NCBI GenBank assembly: GCA_964036275.1
Contig: CAXIWQ010000389.1
Coordinates: 62,001-126,000 of the forward strand
Direction of reading: 5' to 3'
Source of the DNA: Litoditis marina
Taxonomy: Eukaryota; Nematoda; Chromadorea; Rhabditida; Rhabditidae
DNA: 64,000 nt
Below the pieces are notes generated by a model. That model saw only the letters and a list, made by a program, of their open reading frames with translations, did no database searches and was not told the origin of the DNA. Below are positions 39,960 to 50,105 of the stretch, in pieces. Every line of letters begins with the position of its first letter. Positions within the stretch are counted from its first letter, which is position 1. A program made the translations under genes and the position numbers.

Positions 39960-41232
39960 AGATTGAAAAATGTACACATACGTATCTAGTACAGGTTGAC
40001 ACTATAAGGTATCTAATAGGTTCGTAATCCGTGTACAGGTAAGTTTTTCTCACGTGAGGTCCCCTGATTGTTCTGGCCTGAACTGGTTCCTAGCCCTCCG
40101 CGATGTCACCCAGATCGGTCAGGGAAGCCCCCGAAACGTACCCCAGTTTAGTCAACCAGGATGGTCCGCAAGTAGGGGGAAGTAACCAGTAGGGTCCCCA
40201 GAAAAAAAATTCAAAAATTCAAAATTTTTTTTATTTATGTCACCTAATGTAGTCAAACAAAATGTCACCAAATTAAGCCGAATATCTAGTCTACGATTAT
40301 CGATAAGTTCGAAAAAAATTCATCGAAAGCTGTAAACTGTTCGAAAGTGTTTTCAAAGCTATACTTCAATCCAATTTCGACTGATTTTCTCGCCTGTACT
40401 GAACATGATATACACTTGGGAAGACTTCCACTCATATTTTCTACATTCTTGTTTCGAAGATCATGCAGAAATCGAAACTGCTTCAGACGTGCAAGTTAAA
40501 TGTTTGCGGACTGTAATTCACAGTCTCTTACACGAAAGTCTTAGAAGTTAATAAAGAAAATAATGTTGAACGAATGTGTAACAGCAGTACATTAACCAAA
40601 CTCAGTCACTACTCATAGGGAAAAGCAACAAAAAAGGTGTAAGTGCAACAAACATTTAAGAGGCAATCAACAATAGTGAAGAGAATGAGATAATGCAAAC
40701 AAATCTAATAAAATACAGGAATACCATGCAAGAGAATATGTGGAGAATTCAAGAAATTTTATCTTGGGTTCATTAAATCCATCATATAGGGATCAAATTT
40801 ATGCTTACGCGCTACCTTATACTGGATCGGAGTTGGGTTCGTCGTTCAGTACTCCTTTCACAATAATATTGTTTTAGGCTTTCCGAAGTCGGCTTTTTTT
40901 TGTAAAAAAAAACTCTAGGAACTCGGCCACCTCTGGCAATAATTCATCGTTGGTGTTATTTATACCTTCTTCACATCCTTCTATATATATTCCACAAATA
41001 CCTCTAAATGCATCCAACATTCTGAAGCTTCGCGTGTATTTCCAGGACCATCACAATCGAAACCAATATGACTCATAATTTTTTTCAAAGCTCATATTTA
41101 ACGAAACTAGATCTGACTCCTTTCCTGGTTGCTCTTCTGCCTACAAATTGAATTGAAATTACAATCGGTTACTGTGGGTGACCTTGATGTATGATCTTGT
41201 CACTCAACTTTTTTCCACCTCCGTTCCGGTCT

Positions 41233-41589
41233 TCACCAACTAAGTGTTCCTTTTTTGTATGAACCAACAGTCCATTTTTGCATGTGAGTCAAGAGTTGGC
41301 ATCCTTCTTTTTCCCCTCCAAATCTACGAGTATCCATAAGAAAGCTGTGGAATAAGAGAGACAAAATTTCCGGCATGCGACTGTTTTTTTTTTTCATCAG
41401 TAGACACCAAATTTCCAACTGCGTAGTTCTGATTTTCGGAATGTTGCAAAGAGGGCGGGACATTGGACTGCGGCTGACCAATGTTGTATTCACGAAGTTA
41501 TTATGAGGGAGCGAAGGGTGCATGGCCAAGACCTGTGATTGCTCACTTACCTCACGAAATGAACAGCTCAGAAATACGCAAAGAGTCAT
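41233..41589 (-). CDS. Hypothetical ORF in left arm, 118 codons
   Basis: Starts MTLCVFLSCSFRE and ends KWTVGSYKKGTLSW. No recognised domain. The right-arm counterpart (53717-54080, +) keeps the start MTLCVF and the end region but has stops and indels. The reading frame is therefore open in one arm only, which suggests decay of a once-shared gene or exon. A GTAAGTGAG string follows the first 14 codons, so splicing is possible. Confidence 0.25.
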   Translation of the reverse strand: MTLCVFLSCSFREVSEQSQVLAMHPSLPHNNFVNTTLVSRSPMSRPLCNIPKIRTTQLEIWCLLMKKKNSRMPEILSLLFHSFLMDTRRFGGEKEGCQLLTHMQKWTVGSYKKGTLSW

Positions 41590-41909
41590 TTAACACATTT
41601 CCATCACCAAGCTATAGCGTCTTTCTTTGAGTCTGAGTTGAGAAAGTCGCTTCCCTACGCTGTTACTATGAAAATTTATCATGCTGATCTACGTGTCGAG
41701 ACTCAACCATATAAAATAAAGTGGATTTGTGGAAGGATTGATCGTTTCAAGTGAATATTTGCAGCGTTTCAGCTCAGAAGATCTCGGTGCATGTGGTATT
41801 TCTTAGTCGCGAGAACGCTATGGCCTGGACGCTCTCAAGTCAGTTGCGCAAAGGCTTCGTCATCACCATTTTCAATACTATGTTCAGCTGTACCAACGCT
41901 TTCCAGCTG

Positions 41910-42221
41910 CTAAGAAGTATTCACTAACATGGGAATACAATACCAATAAAACTGGCTATTGCCTGTTTCAACCATAAATTCGGTGTATCTACGTTCAGAC
42001 CGGGGGCTTTTGTCAAGAAAACGTGTCGAGGACGTCTCAAACGGTATGTCAGTTAACAGCGTCATAAATGCTCGAACGTTTGCCATCACTGTCGTCGCAA
42101 GGAATGCACTGGAACTTGTATTCTCTCCGAACTGCCACGAGACTTTCCACATACAAGGGTGATATTGAAGAGTTGTTGTGTCTTCAATAAATATTTTACC
42201 TCTATTCTGTTTTTGATACAT
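41910..42221 (-). CDS. Hypothetical ORF in left arm, paired with 53006-53410
   Basis: 103 codons beginning MYQKQNRGK, with YHPCMWKVSWQFGEN and SPRSERRYTEF. The same protein is encoded in the right arm at about 53066-53410 with around ten replacements and a break at 53215. Conservation of peptide sequence in both arms suggests this was coding. I do not recognise the family. A copy of the eight-copy dyad motif lies about 230 bp upstream in both arms. Confidence 0.35.
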   Translation of the reverse strand: MYQKQNRGKIFIEDTTTLQYHPCMWKVSWQFGENTSSSAFLATTVMANVRAFMTLLTDIPFETSSTRFLDKSPRSERRYTEFMVETGNSQFYWYCIPMLVNTS

Positions 42222-42452
42222 ATACAGAACTACGACTACACTGGATGGAACTGATATCTTGGGAAAAAAACCATTTCACATTCAATCATAGTTAGTGAAA
42301 ACTCTTCTCGTTCTTTTTTCATGAGCGCACGTCAACACCGCTTGAGTTATTGAGCACGACAGTAACTATAACCTTTTCAACTCAGAAACAGAATCTCTAC
42401 ATCACAAAAAAACTCAAGCACGTAAAAATTCAATACCAACACTAAACCATTC

Positions 42453-42486
42453 GGAAACGGAGAGGTCACGTCAAGTGCCCTCGTAG
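42453..42486 (+). repeat. Dispersed dyad motif, copy 1
   Basis: 34 bp from GGAAACGGAGAGGTCAC through CTCGTAG, with an internal CAC-N5-GTG dyad. It mirrors the copy at 52743 and lies upstream of the 42221-41910 ORF. Confidence 0.75.
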
Positions 42487-43771
42487 AGTACGTTTCAACA
42501 CTATTTTGCCAATTGAGTCAGAACCATGAAGGGAGGTCGGCAACCTTAATTTTTCGATTTAGCCTTCTCGACTAAGTTTTAGGAATGAGAGTGTACGTGA
42601 GTATAATAAATAGGCAGACATGAAATTTACAATGCACCGCGGAACGCGACGCATCTAGTGTCGTTAGCCGCGAAAAAACCACTAGTGCTATTGAATGAGC
42701 TCCAATGTGTTCAATATTTCGAGAATTTTTATCCACTTTATAGTGTTCCAATATGATCTTTTCTTTATGGTCACCCAGGTATCATTATCTCTGCACATTC
42801 CAAATATCACCACCCTGGACGTAGGGCGAATTGCCACGACCCTTTTTTCTTTGTACGGGTAAAAAGTTACACGACTGCGCATAACAATCCCAAAATATTA
42901 AAAAAAAAACATTCTTTTGTGACTTTTGCGCCATCAAGCTCGTGAAAGCGAAATGTATCAGATGCCATGAAGACTTGTGGTAGTTATAGAAAGTGGCCTC
43001 CAGCTAAGGACACCACACAGAAAATGTAATTACATTGAGAATACACCAGGTTGGTCTCGACAAATCCCATGTCAGTTTTATATATATGCACAATTTAATT
43101 TCCACCACGAAAAAATCGGTATATAACTTGCTATACGAAAACATAAAAAAATGTGTGTAGCCCAGAATTCGATGAGAAAAACACTCTAAAGTCAGTATAA
43201 TACACGGAACCGAAGAACAGCAGAAGACCTTGAAGTCAGTTATGAACAAACTGCGACACAACTCAGTTTATTGTGAATTAACTTATGATTTTTTTGAATA
43301 TTTATTGTGATTGTTCACATCTTTTTGGCAAGAAAACCAAAATTAGGGCTGAAAGACAAATAAGATTGAGAATATTCATCGAATCTATGATCCAAATCAG
43401 AGAAGGAAATATTTAAACACCAGTAGCACCCCCTGCACTCTCTCATTTTATTACGTACTCTCACCATCACACCCTTTTTGACGGCAACGGGTTTTTTCTC
43501 TCTAGATCTTTGAGTATTGAATGCCTGTGAAGAATCTCTATGACTCTCCAGTCTCTCCATACTCTCCTGATTCTCCCCCTGCAAAAAAATCTCTAACTAT
43601 CGAGCAATCTCTTCACGAAATGTTATGGAAACCCCCCACTATGGTTGAGTTTCGCATAATTACGAAGCAGAATGGAGATATATTCATTTTAACACTATAG
43701 TTCAATAGTTTTCATATAAAATACGCAATACTTACACACGCACTACTTCAATTTACAACATATAAACTTTT

Positions 43772-43805
43772 GGAAACGGAGCGGTCACAACAAGTGATCC
43801 CGTAG
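43772..43805 (+). repeat. Dispersed dyad motif, copy 2
   Basis: GGAAACGGAGCGGTCAC followed by AACAAGTGATCCCGTAG. It mirrors copy 7 at 51280 and lies about 190 bp upstream of the 43584-43315 frame. Confidence 0.75.
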
Positions 43806-43922
43806 TGCCCATTTTTCATTCATCCTCTCTTGCTTTTACTGCGACCAACTATCAAACACATAGTTTTGATACACAAATAACAAGCCATATCTAGAATATT
43901 CATTTGGGATATTATACCTAAG

Positions 43923-44312
43923 TTACAAATTTGGTATCAAAGTTTGCTTTTTTCTCGGATGAAGTAGCAACGACTTAAGTTTTTCTCCTTTCACAGGAAA
44001 ACCATCCTGTACAGTTGCATTCAATTCTTCTTTTCGCGATGAAGTAGCAACCGTGGGATTTCCTCCATCTTTCTGGGTCTTCGAAATGAGAGTGTTTACA
44101 AGATTATTGGAATCAGCATGTATACGTTTGAGATAAGAAGGATGGTTCTTAAAGCGAGTAATAAAGTCTTTGTGGGAGAGATTCAACGAAGGGACTTCTA
44201 TTCCGGAATGGTGTGCGTGTATGTGAGATAGTCTTCTCTGTTTGTATGAGGAAAACTTGTCACATAGGGTACAGCTATGCAGGACAGAGAGAATGCATAA
44301 CCGACCGCTCAA
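43923..44312 (-). CDS. Hypothetical ORF with one C2H2-like zinc finger
   Basis: 129 codons. Residues about 14-35 contain C-x2-C-x12-H-x3-H (CTLCDKFSSYKQ..., then HIHAH), a C2H2 zinc-finger spacing, preceded by LCILSVLHS. The rest is basic (KTQKDGG, SSRKEEL, HPRKKQ). The right-arm counterpart near 51080-51180 keeps only the C-terminal part, so this frame is not conserved as a whole. It could be a fragment of a spliced gene or a chance frame. Confidence 0.25.
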   Translation of the reverse strand: MSGRLCILSVLHSCTLCDKFSSYKQRRLSHIHAHHSGIEVPSLNLSHKDFITRFKNHPSYLKRIHADSNNLVNTLISKTQKDGGNPTVATSSRKEELNATVQDGFPVKGEKLKSLLLHPRKKQTLIPNL

Positions 44313-44481
44313 AACAGATTAATATATTTAAACGATCAAACAGATTTGACCAGTTGTATTGATGTATTATTTCAACTGCGTTCGATTCCATTACATGAAC
44401 GCATTAAATGTAATCACGGAAGCATTCAAAACTGTATAATCTCGTATCAAAACCGTTTCAATGCATGCCTAAAGACTCAAA

Positions 44482-45019
44482 ATGCAATTTCCGAAACCTA
44501 AAATGCATTTTCCTAGAGCTATCGACTATTTTCCACGTGTCAGTAAACACTTTTACAGCCCAGAAATTTACTATAATTATCTCCCTCCTATTTTGGTCAT
44601 TGCAATGTGTGATGTGAAAATTCTCTTCCACATTACCAACGGAAGAGTGCCTAGATTTTTCTCTGTACGCACACTTTCAAATGTAAAATTTTGGAAATAA
44701 AATGACTTTGACAGATGTATAGATTAGTCTATATACACAAAAACTGCACATTTCCACTCTGATCTTTCTAATAGTAGTACGAATAGCACATTTCTTAATG
44801 AATATCGTGCCAATGTATGCCCTAAAAGTGAAAATTCACTTCCCAATAGTAAGAATGCACTTTCTCGAAGCTATTGAGCACTTTCTCAAAGCTATCGAGC
44901 ACTTTCAGAAGGTAATAATACACTCTCACATCCCAAAAAATAATTATAATTCGTTTCTTTCGCCCCATATATGGGTACTTTTGATGTGTAATTCCATGGA
45001 GTGTTTCTCAAAAAAGTGA
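44482..45019 (+). repeat. Diverged repeat pair with 21-bp internal units
   Basis: Two related blocks (44482-44660 and 44798-45000) share CACTTT...TATAATT...CTCCT/TTTC...GTGTGAT/GTGTAAT signatures. In the second, GCACTTTCTCGAAGCTAT-like units recur three times and would encode AIEHFLKAIEHFQK. The counterpart is at 50436-50880 on the opposite strand. Confidence 0.55.
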
Positions 45020-45726
45020 TATTATCCTTTTGTACACCATGAATTCGCAATAATTCGTTCTTTAGGCTCTCATATAAGAACAAATTTGTATGTGTAAGGC
45101 CATGAAATATGCTTGAAAAGTAATAATACACAGTCGTAGACTGAAAATTCCCTACAACCCATTTTTTTGCACCATGTATGACCATTTTCAATGTATAAGG
45201 TATTCATTTGTTCAATGTATAAGGTATTAGCCGTGTGGAAAAAAACCAGAAAGCATATTCTAGAAACAAGAGTATGTATCAGGAAAACTACTAGGTTCCC
45301 CACAATCCTCAGATGAGTTGCAGAAATGTCTTAAAATCTACCTTTTTCTATGAACGCTCAGTATATACCATGAATCTAGTGTCCTACATCGGAAACCCTT
45401 TGAGAGTTACACCGATATATCTATCCACTAGAGAAAGCGTGCTGGAGAACTTTTGATAATTTCATCCTCAAAACTCATTGTAAGAGCGTTTTTTTTCAAG
45501 GAACACAGCAGAGAAAACATGGTGATACATGTGCTTGAAAGTATGATTCGATGACATTCCTTGAGAGTGTCTTAAACTACTTTGAAAACTCAAAACATAG
45601 GAAAATTACAACTTTCTTAGTTGCAAACCAGTTGATAAGTCGCATAGAAGACATGAGAAAATTCAAATGCATAAGAACAATTCCTTACTTCATAAATACA
45701 AACGTTACTTCCATCACCAAATTACC

Positions 45727-45759
45727 GGAGTGGAGAGGTCACAACAGGTGATCTCGTAA
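45727..45759 (+). repeat. Dispersed dyad motif, copy 3
   Basis: GGAGTGGAGAGGTCAC followed by AACAGGTGATCTCGTAA. No mirror copy, because this part of the arm has no right-hand counterpart. Confidence 0.7.
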
Positions 45760-46317
45760 TGTAAGGTTCTTCTTCTTATTGACAGAGATGTATGTTTCTC
45801 CGGTATGGTTTTAAAGAATGGAGCTAAGAATTCGGACTTTTTCCATTGGTATTCAAGAACGAGCATCTCGTAGATACTTCAGAGATACCCCAGTATTAAT
45901 CGACTATTTAGGTTCATATGTTTTCAAGCACTAGAAAGTCAGTCACATTTCCGTAGATTTGAAAATAGCTCCGCTATTCTATAATAGATTATAGTCTTCC
46001 AGGTGTAAAAATCCTCTACGACACACGTTCAAGTCGTTTTTCTGTATAAAATTTTCTCTCTAAAGTATCATACAATTAGTCTTTCGCCAAAGAAATCCTG
46101 AAATCGATCAATCAACGAAGAGAAGAACTGAACTTATCTTGATTCTCTGTAGAACATTCTATCTCAAAATATTATTATTCAGTTGATCGTGTATCAAAAA
46201 AGTATGAAATTAATGAGTGAAAAGATGAATGACACATCATAGCCATTAGTGGTATACCTACCTCCACAAATTTCAAGGAAGTCCATGAAAATTTAATACA
46301 AATACAAGAAAAATGCA

Positions 46318-46724
46318 CTTTCCGTAAGTGAAAATGTACAAATTACTGATATTTACTAGGAATCCACCATAATACTCACTTTTCACACCTAATTAATGGA
46401 AATCACTCCCGAAAGTTTAGATATTTCACATAAGTATTTCGCTCCCTCTGTACTGATTCGTATTCAAGTTTTAAATCTACCTGTCTGGTCTACCCCTTTT
46501 CTGTTTGTCTGTTTTGAGACTTGTATGAAACTTGTAGAAAAAGTTGAGACTTGTAGAAACGTACACTCGAGGGCACTAGGCGTGACCTCTCCGTTTCCGA
46601 ATGGGTTGGTGTTGAAAGTAGGGAGTGTTATTGATGCTTAATACATTTTTAAATGTATTTCACCTTTTTCTGTCTTCTATTTCCTCTTTTTTATCTTTTT
46701 GTCTTTTATTCACTTCGTATCGCG
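46318..46724 (+). repeat. Partial copy of the 49448-50338 fold-back arm
   Basis: Direct-orientation homologue of 49848-50230, from CCGTAAGTGAAAATGTAC to TTCACTTCGTAT. It contains a 30-bp duplication around GAAACTTGTAGAAAAAGTTG that the other copies lack. Confidence 0.85.
46566..46598 (-). repeat. Dispersed dyad motif, copy 4
   Basis: The reverse strand reads GGAAACGGAGAGGTCAC then GCCTAGTGCCCTCGAG; it is identical to copies 5 and 6. Confidence 0.75.
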
Positions 46725-46989
46725 CGGAGCGCGAAGCGCTCTGCGTGAGTTGTCTTTGGTTTGGCCATTGCGGACTCGTTTTTTCCTTTTAATTAACAAA
46801 AAGCTTCAAATATAATCTTTTTTCGAAAACTAAAAGGAGAGAACGTTAGAGAATCACGAATTGAACATTGTGTGAAAATTTCAGCCAAATCGGAATATTT
46901 TCGCCTGAGTTATGGTTTCGTGTCGTTGTTGAAAAGTTCCGCCGTAATTCGTCCCTCGTCCCTCGTCCCTCCTCCCTCGTCCCTCGTTA
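46725..46989. other. Core left segment: GC hairpin and CCTCGT simple repeat
   Basis: Begins with a GC-rich stretch holding a perfect GAGCGC-GAA-GCGCTC hairpin (46736-46750). AT-rich sequence with no ORF follows, then CCTCGT-type simple repeats (46952-46987) into which the TA-flanked element is inserted. Confidence 0.7.
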
Positions 46990-47696
46990 GGGTTGTTAGA
47001 ATTGGAATTGGAATTGGAATTGGAATTGATAGAATCGAGATAATCATCCAAAAGAATTGCAATTTCAATTCTTTTTGTCTGTCGAAAAGAATTGGAATTG
47101 CAATTCCAATTCTTTTGTATGTCGAAAATGGTTGGAATTGCAATTCCAATTCTTTTGTATGTCAAAAAATTTCTGGAATTGCAATTCCAATTCTTTCGTA
47201 TATCAAAACAACTGGAATTGGAATCGGAATTGACTTGATTTTCTCTCAGAATTGATTCAGAATTGATTTACAATTTCATGCTGTTTTTCCTTGTTCATTA
47301 CCAAATTACCATTGTTCCTTATGTCTCTCGTTCAATGGAACCAAAGTGAACATTGTTTATCTTCGTTTTTTGAAATAAAAAACTGGCATGAAGTTGGAAA
47401 CACAGTCAATTCTAATCAATTCCAATCAATTCCAATCAATTCCAATGGAATTGGAATTGAAAATCTGAGATTTCGAGGAATTGATCGGAATTGGAATTGG
47501 AATTGAGCAGTTTTTGAAAATGTAAAAGAATTGGAATTGGAATTGAGTGGTTTCGCGAATTGCAAAAGAATTGGAATTGGAATTGAGTGGTTTTCGAGAA
47601 TTGAAAAAGAATTGGGATTGGAATTGAGTGGTTTTTGAGAAACGAAAAAGAATTCGAATTGGAATTGACTTGATTTTTGGAATTGATTAACAACCC
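46990..47696. mobile_element. MITE-like element of 707 bp with TA target duplication
   Basis: Ends GGGTTGTTA and TAACAACCC, flanked on both sides by TA and then by CCTCGT repeats, so the insertion split a simple-repeat tract. The interior is mostly GGAATT-rich sequence (AATTGGAATTGG runs at 47000-47030, 47400-47600). TA duplication and short TIRs fit a Tc1/mariner-type MITE. There is no transposase; open frames here are simple-repeat translations. Confidence 0.7.
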
Positions 47697-47755
47697 TATC
47701 CCTCGTCCCTCGTCCCTCGTCACTCGTCCCTCACGGATTCTGTCCGCATCGTAGT

Positions 47756-48840
47756 GGAAAAACTACTGAACCAATTTGGCTGAAATTTGGAACATATATT
47801 CTATGGCAAAAGTTAGCTCGTCGCGCCAAGTATGAAAAGTATATCTGATCTCTGGCGCCGGGCGCGGCCGCCAATAGGCGCCAAAAACCACTATTGGAAA
47901 AACTACCGAATCGATTTAGCTGAAATTTGAAACATGAGTTCTAATACAAAATTTAGCCCGTCGCGCCAAATATGATATGTACAGCTCCTCATTGGCGCCG
48001 GGCGCGGGCGCCAATAGGCGCCAAAAACCACTATTGGAAAAACTACCGAACCGATTCAGCTGAAATATGAAACATGAGGTATAATGCAAACGTTAGCCCG
48101 TCGCGCCAGATATGAGATGAATACATCATCATTGGCGCCCGGCGCTGGCGCCAATAGGCGCCAAAAACGGCAAAACACTATTTATCGTCAACTTAAATGT
48201 TGAACACTAATATAAATTGAATAGTTTGGTGGAAAGTGTGAAAGTCTTTTTCAAAAACTGAAATTTTTCTTCTGGCGCTCAAACCAGGCGCCAGATGGCG
48301 CCAAAACCCAAACTCACGACAGCGTTAATGGAATCGTCTGAAATTCGGTACACTAAATAACTGTCACATGGCAAGTAAAATGCTCAATCTGAAAATCCAA
48401 AAAGTTTTGTTGGCACTGTGCGCTGGCGCCAATTGGCGCCAAAGTTGGAAAAATATCAGTTATCGTCAATCAAACTGTTCCAAGTTAACAGATATTGAAT
48501 ATTCCAATGTGAAATATAGATCAACAAATTCAAAATCTAATTTTATCTTCTGGCTCGGAACAGACGCCAAATGGCGCCAAAACAAAAACACACGAAACTG
48601 ACAATTGAATAGTTTGAATATTGCTCCAATCAGTAATTGACACATGTAGTGTGTACTGGTAGCTCAAAAACCTAGAGAATTTCGTTTCGTTCTGGCGCCA
48701 GACGCGTGTGCCCATTGGCGCTGGAACGAAAAACAAGAAAGTTTCAACATGAAGGTTTTTGATGTGGTATCGGAAATAATGGCTATATTGTAAGTGATTT
48801 GGTGTTTCTAATTGTAGATTTGTCAATGGCGCCAATCCCG
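47756..48840 (+). repeat. 140-bp tandem repeat with GGCGCC dyads
   Basis: Three clear units start GGAAAAACTAC at 47756, 47896 and 48036, exactly 140 bp apart. Each ends with TGGCGCC...GGCGCCAATAGGCGCC clusters. Five more diverged units continue at about 48276, 48423, 48566, 48693 and 48829, recognised by GGCGCC-type pairs. In an AT-rich element these GC dyads are the strongest compositional feature. Confidence 0.85.
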
Positions 48841-49081
48841 TTCGCTTATCGCCGCTAAAAGCGGCGTACATGTAAATCGGAACTTTTAGCGTTTTTGTTC
48901 AGTTGTTGATAGTCACAGAGCCAGCAACTTGCGTTATATTACAACACCAGCAATTTTATGGTCTGCATTCGGCTTAGTGCACACACAAAACTGAGATTTC
49001 CATAATAATATCACAAGATCCACTCTGTGAATAGGCAACATATGAAGTTGTAGTAGTACAACTAGCAAAAAAAGGACAATT
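48841..49081. other. Unassigned spacer in element core
   Basis: Includes a small CGCCGCTAAAAGCGGCG hairpin at about 48850-48867. Otherwise AT-rich with no ORF or repeat that I recognise. Confidence 0.6.
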
Positions 49082-49446
49082 AGTAAAAAGTGGGGGAACC
49101 AACAAATGTGTGAGTTGTGTTTGGTTCGACCTCGATATCAGCAAAAAGTGAACGATACGAATTGCTGTGATACTGTAGCAGAAGTATTCTGCAAAAATAG
49201 AACAATACAAATGTTGCACAATGGTTCACAACGCACGCATGTCGTCACAGTACACATGAAATACCCTTCGGCAATTTCTGAAACATCACGCGGGCTTCGT
49301 GAACCATTGTGCAACATTTGTATTGTTCTATTTTTGCAGAATACTTCTGCTACAGTATCACAGCAATTCGTATCGTTCACTTTTTGCTGATATCGAGGTC
49401 GAACCAAACACAACTCACACATTTGTTGGTTCCCCCACTTTTTACT
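49082..49446. mobile_element. Near-perfect hairpin element of 365 bp
   Basis: Arms of 148 bp (49082-49229 and 49299-49446) appear perfectly complementary around a 69-bp loop. The ends are AGTAAAAAGTGGGGG and CCCCCACTTTTTACT, flanked by AATT on both sides. This is the structure of a fold-back MITE. ORFs on the two strands begin identically because of the symmetry and are not genes. Confidence 0.85.
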
Positions 49447-49679
49447 AATTCTCCTTGGATTTCCTGTCTGGAATTTTTTTAAATCAGAAATTACAGTTTC
49501 GATATATTTTCTCTTTTCTGAAGTATTGCGAAAGAGTTATAGTGAATTTCGAGCAAAATACGAAGTGAATAAAAGACAAAAAGATAAAAAAAAGGAAATA
49601 GAAGACAGAAAAAGGTGAAATACATTTAAAAATGTATTAAGCATCAATAACACTCCCTACTTTCAACACCAACCCATTC

Positions 49680-49712
49680 GGAAACGGAGAGGTCACGCCT
49701 AGTGCCCTCGAG
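49680..49712 (+). repeat. Dispersed dyad motif, copy 5
   Basis: In the left arm of the fold-back; identical in sequence to copies 4 and 6. Confidence 0.75.
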
Positions 49713-50072
49713 TGTACGTTTCTTTTCAATGCATACAAGTCTCAAAACAGACAAACAGAAAAGGGGTAGACCAGACAGGTAGATTTAAAACTTGAATACG
49801 AATCAGTACAGAGGGAGCGAAATACTTATGTGAAATATCTAAACTTTCCGTAAGTGAAAATGTACAAATTACTGATATTTACTAGGAATCCACCATAATA
49901 CTCACTTTTCACACCTAATTAATGGAAATCACTCCCGAAAGTTTAGATATTTCACATAAGTATTTCGCTCCCTCTGTACTGATTCGTATTCAAGTTTTAA
50001 ATCTACCTGTCTGGTCTACCCCTTTTCTGTTTGTCTGTTTTGAGACTTGTATGCATTGAAAAGAAACGTACA

Positions 50073-50105
50073 CTCGAGGGCACTAGGCGTGACCTCTCCG
50101 TTTCC
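50073..50105 (-). repeat. Dispersed dyad motif, copy 6
   Basis: In the right arm of the fold-back, inverted relative to copy 5. Confidence 0.75.

Larger units (their letters stand above)
39897..46317. other. Left arm of the 15.9-kb element, no intact gene
   Basis: AT-rich sequence with short ORFs only. It pairs in reverse complement with the right arm, at roughly 75-90 percent by eye. Unpaired parts include about 40230-40660 (left only) and 45001-46317 (left only, about 1.3 kb). A basic 89-codon frame at 43584-43315 (-) has no recognised domain. 44700-44800 and 45200-46317 show nothing beyond short simple runs. Confidence 0.7.

Noticed and set aside
46725..46760. Helitron terminus (GC hairpin GAGCGC-GAA-GCGCTC)
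   Set aside because: A hairpin is present, but there is no CTRR end, no matching TC start and no A/T insertion site that I could define.
46872..47723. ORFs with GIGIGIGI or NSNSNSNS runs
   Set aside because: Direct translations of GGAATT-type simple repeats inside the TA-flanked MITE.
49106..49422. Two 94-codon ORFs with the same N-terminus on opposite strands
   Set aside because: Forced by the perfect 148-bp inverted arms; they are mirror images of one sequence and not two genes.
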